From: Erysipelotrichaceae bacterium UBA3379
GTDB lineage: Bacteria > Bacillota_I > Bacilli_A > Erysipelotrichales > Coprobacillaceae
Direction: 5' to 3'
NCBI GenBank assembly: GCA_002359025.1
Contig: DEPZ01000033.1
Location: forward strand, 6,808-16,421
Length of the DNA: 9,614 nt
Shown here: in pieces, positions 6,549-9,614 of the stretch
Position numbering within the stretch: position 1 is the first letter of the stretch
Layout: the number at the start of each line of letters is the position of its first letter
The notes under the pieces: model-generated
Database searches by the model: none
The model's input: only the letters and a program-made list of their open reading frames with translations
Told to the model about the DNA's origin: nothing
Translations under genes and position numbers: made by a program

Positions 6549-7769
6549 CACTTATCCTCCTCACTTTTCATTTCTTTTGCCCATTCAAAACCTTTTTTCG
6601 CAATAATAACTGCAATAATTTCATTGATAACTGCCGCTGCAGCAATTGTCCCTTGTATAATCTTTGCACATTCTGGTGCAGGTCCCTGAAGAGTATTGAC
6701 AGCAATTCCAGTAAACACAAGTGAAACACCTGAATGTGGTAAGAGTGTTAAACCTAAATATTTTTGAACTGTTTCTGGTGACTTGGTTATTGTTGCTCCA
6801 AATCTTGCTCCAAAATATTTTCCTAATGCTCTTGATATAATATAAATAGCCGTAAATAATCCCGCACCAAAAACAAGATGATAATCTAATGGAGCCCCTA
6901 AATTTAAAATAACCAATATCATTGCAACTGAAAGATTGGATTAAAGTTTTCCATTAACTTCATTAAATCTCTTTCCTTCATCATATTGGCAATAACTGCA
7001 GAATATGCCATACCCATCAACATGAAGTTCATAATAGGTTCTGGTAATAATTGTTGATTGATATATAAACCAACAATTGAACATACAAGAATAGATATAA
7101 TCAAATTTGCTAATTGATGATGAGGTTGAGTTATTTTTTTCATAACTGTTCCACTCACCAATCCCAATATAGCACCAATGACAAGTGGTAAAATAACAAT
7201 CAATACAATCATTGAAGAAGACATTGCACCTGATGATAAGTGACTACTTATTATAGAAATCACTGTAAAGAATACAACAACTCCCACCATATCATCTAAC
7301 GCCGCCATTGGAATTAATGTTTTTGTTACTGGTCCTCGTGTATGAAATTCACGCACTATAGATAACGCTGGGGCTGGTGCAGTTGCTAAAGCAATACCAC
7401 CAAAAATGAATGCTAAATATATTGGAATATCCATGAAATAAAAACATATTCCAAAAACCAATGATACTAGTAAAAATGTTCCTAAAGACTGTGTCAAAGT
7501 TGTAATAATAATCTGACGTCCTGCCTCTTTTAATTTTTCCATACAAGTTCTGTTCCAATCATCAAACCAACTGCACATTCTAATATGTGGATGATCACAA
7601 CAAAAACCTGTGAATCCATAATTTGTTGAGTTAAAATATTCAAAGCATGCGGTCCTAAAAACATGCCTGCAATTAACCATCCTAATATTGCTGGAAGTTT
7701 GATTTTAGAAACCAGTCTCCCAACAAGTACTGCACATATAAAAGTAATACATACTTGTATTATAGCCAT
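6548..7769 (-). pseudogene. CPA2-type cation:proton antiporter, disrupted by two frameshifts
   Basis: Three minus-strand frames together make one antiporter (Na_H_Exchanger type) of about 407 residues with no internal sequence missing. Frame 1 runs from the ATG at 7769 to a TAA at 7530. Frame 2 runs from there to a TGA at 6919. Frame 3 runs from about 6931 to 6548. The first break falls at the A5 run (7534-7538); one more A restores ELVWKKLKEAGRQ. The second falls at the T3 run (6931-6933); one more T restores FNPIFSVAMILVILNLG. The repaired protein has KLPAILGWLIAGMFLGPHAL near the N-terminus, the paired-aspartate motif ALDDMVGVVVFF (D159, D160) of ion-exchanging CPA2 proteins, and LGLTLLPHSGVSLVFTG in the last third. 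No regulatory KTN/RCK domain is attached. Its ATG overlaps the tetR stop (TAATG), and its stop overlaps the kinase start. Intact flanking sequence means either very recent decay or sequencing/assembly error. Confidence 0.9.
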
Positions 7770-8386
7770 TATTTGTTACACTTCCTTGCTATTCCATAAA
7801 TCATATAATCTACCCATTGTGATATAAATTCCTCATGATTTTTTATAACCTCTTCAAAATTATCAGACTTATCTAATTCTTTTCTAAAATAATCATTATA
7901 TGCATTTTGCATAATATCTATATATTGTATAGCTTTTTCTGTCGTCATATGAGTTCTTAAATTTAACTTCGATAAGTTTTGTAGATAAATATCATGATGA
8001 AATTCAGTCAAGGGTTGTTTTAACCTTTCAATCTCTTCTTGTAATTGAATCGGTGTATTTAACAACACTTGAAAAAACAATCCTCTTAAATACTTATACT
8101 CTTTAAAAAAATTCATACGAATATGCATATAAGCATCTATATCACCATTCATATGTCTAGAATGTTCTACATAGTATTCTAATAGTGTTTGATAACATAT
8201 TTTTACACATGTCAGATACAAATCATCTTTATCTTGAAAATAATGATAGATAATCCCTTTTGATATACCTGCATGTTTACATATATTATTCATCGATGTC
8301 TTTGTATATCCATATTCGCCAAATTCTTTTATAGCTGCATTTAAAATCTTTCTTTTCATTAATTTTGTTTTTTCATCCCTCGACAT
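7769..8386 (-). CDS. TetR-family transcriptional regulator
   Basis: The 205-residue protein has a typical TetR N-terminal DNA-binding domain. Residues 12-57 read RKILNAAIKEFGEYGYTKTSMNNICKHAGISKGIIYHYF and then DKDDLYL, with the recognition helix around 41-50. The remaining roughly 145 residues form a helical, family-variable ligand/dimer domain with many aromatic and charged residues; no ligand can be inferred. The ATG at 8386 has only a weak upstream purine stretch (GGGTGAT). The stop overlaps the antiporter start by one base, so the regulator leads the tetR-antiporter-kinase unit. By family habit it probably represses its own operon, responding to a small molecule or ionic stress; this is inference. 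The gene is divergent from the HAD phosphatase, and the shared gap could hold operators for both. Confidence 0.93.
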   Translation of the reverse strand: MSRDEKTKLMKRKILNAAIKEFGEYGYTKTSMNNICKHAGISKGIIYHYFQDKDDLYLTCVKICYQTLLEYYVEHSRHMNGDIDAYMHIRMNFFKEYKYLRGLFFQVLLNTPIQLQEEIERLKQPLTEFHHDIYLQNLSKLNLRTHMTTEKAIQYIDIMQNAYNDYFRKELDKSDNFEEVIKNHEEFISQWVDYMIYGIARKCNK

Positions 8387-8409
8387 ATATTATCACCCAC
8401 TCATATCTT

Positions 8410-8458
8410 AACGCTTTATTGACCGTATGGATTAATATTTTAATAGAAACGCTTTCAT
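8410..8458. promoter_or_regulatory. cre-like site and AACGCTTT direct repeat in the tetR/HAD divergent gap
   Basis: At 8444-8458 the minus strand reads ATGAAAGCGTTTCTA, one mismatch from the CcpA catabolite-response consensus (WTGNAANCGNWNNCW). Its core GAAA-CGC-TTTC is a small perfect inverted repeat. AACGCTTT occurs twice on the plus strand (8410-8417 and 8448-8455, 38 bp apart), which could instead mark paired sites for the TetR-family protein. TTGACC at 8419-8424 is a good -35 match but has no good -10 at the right distance. The remainder of the gap is AT-rich and undistinguished. Confidence 0.38.
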
Positions 8459-8509
8459 ATTTTTATATTCATATATATTGAGTCATTTATTTCGTAAAAT
8501 GAAAAAGAC

Positions 8510-8537
8510 TTTCTTTTTTAGAATTTTTTTATATAAT
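8510..8537 (+). promoter_or_regulatory. Candidate promoter for the HAD phosphatase gene
   Basis: A perfect TATAAT at 8532-8537 lies 16 bp after TTTCTT (8510-8515), a poor -35. Transcription from about 8544 would leave only about 15 nt before the ATG at 8559, just enough for GGAGG. If correct, it excludes the upstream in-frame ATG at 8478. Confidence 0.35.
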
Positions 8538-8558
8538 CATAGACATGGAGGAGAAACA

Positions 8559-9410
8559 ATGGATAAAAAAATTATATTTTTTGATGTAGATGGAACACTC
8601 GTAGATGTTAGACCTGCAAGAGAATATGTTCCCGATTTAACAATAAAAGCAATTCAAGAAACAAGAAAAAAAGGAAATTTATGTTTTCTATGTACTGGAC
8701 GTAGTAAAGCTGAAATTTACCCATATATTTTAGATATTGGATTTGATGGTATCATTGGTGCAGGTGGTGGCTTTGTAGAAATTAATGATGAAATGCTTTA
8801 TCACAAAAAGGTATCGAAAGAAGCAATTAATCATGTCATTGACTTTTTTGAAGAACATGAATTTGATTATTATATTGAAAGTAATGGTGGTCTTTATGCC
8901 AGTCAACACTTAATTCCTAGATTAGAAAGAATTATTTACGGTGATTTAGAAAATGACCCTCTTGCTAGAAAGAAAAAAGAAGAAGAACCAAGTCATTTCA
9001 TTCCTTGCTTAATTCAAAACCAAGACTTACATAGAGATGATGTCAATAAAATCTGTTTCTTAGAAAAAGAAGGATTTCCTTTTGATACAATAAGAAATGA
9101 ATTCCAAAATGAATTCAATGTCATTCACTGCACAGTTCCTATGTTTGGGGATAATAGTGGTGAGTTATCGGTACAAGGTGTCAATAAAGCCTCTGCAATT
9201 GAAGCATTAATTACTCATTTAAACATTCCTAAAGAAAATACATATGCATTTGGTGATGGTTTAAATGATGTAGATATGTTGGAATTCTGTCAGTACGGAA
9301 TTGCTGTAGGAAACGCTAAAGAAGCATTAAAAGAAATCGCCGACGAAGTCACTGATGACATTGCCGAAGGTGGTATCTTCAATTCTATGAAAAAGCATAA
9401 ACTTATTTAA
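8559..9410 (+). CDS. Cof-type HAD-superfamily hydrolase (sugar-phosphate/flavin phosphatase type)
   Basis: The 283-residue protein shows all four HAD motifs: motif I FFDVDGTL with nucleophile D9 and acid/base D11; motif II CTGRS with T46; motif III lysine K210 in GVNKASAIEAL; motif IV FGDGLNDVDML with D233 and D237. The cap inserted between motifs II and III (about 80-190) and the overall length fit the Cof/YidA class (HAD-IIB). These are Mg2+-dependent cytoplasmic phosphatases with broad specificity for sugar phosphates, FMN or pyridoxal phosphate. The substrate here cannot be stated. The start at 8559 has GGAGG exactly 7 nt upstream and begins directly with the conserved strand MDKKIIFFDVDGT. 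The frame is open back to an ATG at 8478, but those 27 residues have no ribosome binding site and overlap the likely promoter. It is the only complete plus-strand gene and ends at a strong terminator. Confidence 0.93.
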   Translation: MDKKIIFFDVDGTLVDVRPAREYVPDLTIKAIQETRKKGNLCFLCTGRSKAEIYPYILDIGFDGIIGAGGGFVEINDEMLYHKKVSKEAINHVIDFFEEHEFDYYIESNGGLYASQHLIPRLERIIYGDLENDPLARKKKEEEPSHFIPCLIQNQDLHRDDVNKICFLEKEGFPFDTIRNEFQNEFNVIHCTVPMFGDNSGELSVQGVNKASAIEALITHLNIPKENTYAFGDGLNDVDMLEFCQYGIAVGNAKEALKEIADEVTDDIAEGGIFNSMKKHKLI

Positions 9411-9430
9411 AATCAGAATAGTTTTATAAC

Positions 9431-9468
9431 CTCAACAGGAGCGGTTCAGTTACCTGTTGAGTTTTTTT
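9431..9468 (+). terminator. Rho-independent terminator after the HAD phosphatase gene
   Basis: A perfect 9-bp stem (CTCAACAGG at 9431-9439, CCTGTTGAG at 9453-9461) with a 13-nt loop runs directly into seven T residues. It begins 20 bp after the stop codon. Confidence 0.92.
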
Positions 9469-9504
9469 ATAAAATTATATCTATGCTATTATTTGTTATC
9501 AAAC

Positions 9505-9535
9505 AAAAAAAGAGAACTAACACAGTTAATTCTCT
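9505..9535 (-). terminator. Rho-independent terminator after the GGDEF-protein gene
   Basis: On the minus strand AGAGAATTAAC pairs with GTTAGTTCTCT over 11 bp (one G-U wobble) around a 3-nt loop, then runs into a T tract (complement of 9505-9510). It begins 1 bp after the stop codon at 9537. Together with the HAD terminator it closes the convergent gap, which holds nothing else. Confidence 0.85.
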
Positions 9536-9536
9536 A

Positions 9537-9614
9537 TCATTTCTTTATGTAATAACAGTCTTTTCCCATACGTTTTGCTTGATACATAGCTTCATCTACA
9601 TCTTTGTAAACTTG
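9537..9614 (-). CDS. C-terminal end of a GGDEF-domain protein (diguanylate-cyclase type), partial
   Basis: The last 25 codons read QVYKDVDEAMYQAKRMGKDCYYIKK and then a TGA stop at 9537-9539. The (A/V)DEAMYQAKRMGK stretch is the conserved final helix of GGDEF domains, which make or sense cyclic di-GMP. The GG(D/E)EF signature, any sensor domain and the start lie beyond the right edge, so catalytic competence cannot be judged. The gene converges on the HAD phosphatase gene and has its own terminator. Confidence 0.82.
   Translation of the reverse strand, partial: QVYKDVDEAMYQAKRMGKDCYYIKK

Noticed and set aside
6549..6551. GTG at 6551 as the start of the cytidylate-kinase-like gene
   Set aside because: Its spacing to GGAGG is only 4 nt, while the ATG at 6548 has 7 nt and makes the TGATG stop-start overlap.
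7530..7545. Programmed -1 frameshift in the antiporter instead of a mutation
   Set aside because: The site lacks a proper X XXY YYZ slippery heptamer (only five A), no clear stimulatory structure was seen, and a second unrelated break follows near 6931.
6919..7680. 253-residue product beginning at 7680 as a separate gene
   Set aside because: Its first 44 residues are the antiporter N-terminus read out of frame. Only the part after the frameshift is genuine antiporter sequence.
8478..8558. 27-residue upstream extension of the HAD phosphatase
   Set aside because: There is no ribosome binding site before 8478, a -10-like TATAAT lies inside it, and GGAGG is placed ideally for the ATG at 8559.
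1..9614. CRISPR array, tRNA/rRNA, insertion sequence, phage or defence system
   Set aside because: No regularly spaced repeats, cloverleaf or rRNA-like sequence, transposase, integrase or defence-type domains were found. Gene content is metabolic, transport and regulatory.

Overview
The window is AT-rich, low-GC bacterial DNA with strong GGAGG-type ribosome binding sites, short U-tailed hairpin terminators, tightly packed operons and a phosphotransferase (PTS) sugar permease. This points to a fermentative member of the Bacillota. The protein style suggests a gut-type lineage such as the Erysipelotrichia/Coprobacillaceae, but that placement is inference and no marker gene confirms it. There are six complete protein genes, one full-length but frameshifted gene, and two genes cut by the window edges. 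No RNA gene, insertion sequence or CRISPR array was seen.

Left third (1-4170, all minus strand): a small sugar-utilisation locus. A sigma-A-like promoter (TTGATT, 17 bp, TATAAT) at 4142-4170 reads into a lactose/cellobiose-family PTS EIIC permease. A GH35 beta-galactosidase with a TTG start follows 14 bp later, and a hairpin terminator at 885-916 ends the pair. A LacI-family repressor, cut by the left edge, follows with its own promoter and is the obvious candidate regulator. No EIIA or EIIB is present, so the permease must borrow these from elsewhere. Upstream of the promoter (4201-4316) lies a cluster of TTACTAAT(AT) repeats, including a perfect 15-bp inverted repeat, that looks like a regulatory array.

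Middle (4323-5847, minus strand): a MATE-family efflux transporter as a single-gene unit with its own terminator. Its upstream region holds a 16-bp perfect palindrome and a repeated AAAAAT(A/G)GCTAT element.

Right-middle (5915-8386, minus strand): a three-gene unit in the order TetR-family regulator, CPA2-type cation:proton antiporter, cytidylate-kinase-like protein. Each junction overlaps by a single base (TAATG, TGATG). The antiporter carries two separate single-base frameshifts, each explained by loss of one base in a short homopolymer. It is either a recent pseudogene or a sequence error.

Right end (8387-9614): a Cof-type HAD phosphatase on the plus strand, divergent from tetR and ending at a strong terminator. 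It converges with the last 25 codons of a GGDEF (diguanylate-cyclase-type) protein on the minus strand, which has its own terminator.

The most useful leads are the unusual EIIC/GH35 pairing with its repeat array, the double-frameshifted antiporter in a translationally coupled operon, and the palindrome-plus-repeat element ahead of the MATE gene. I found no convincing wholly new system.
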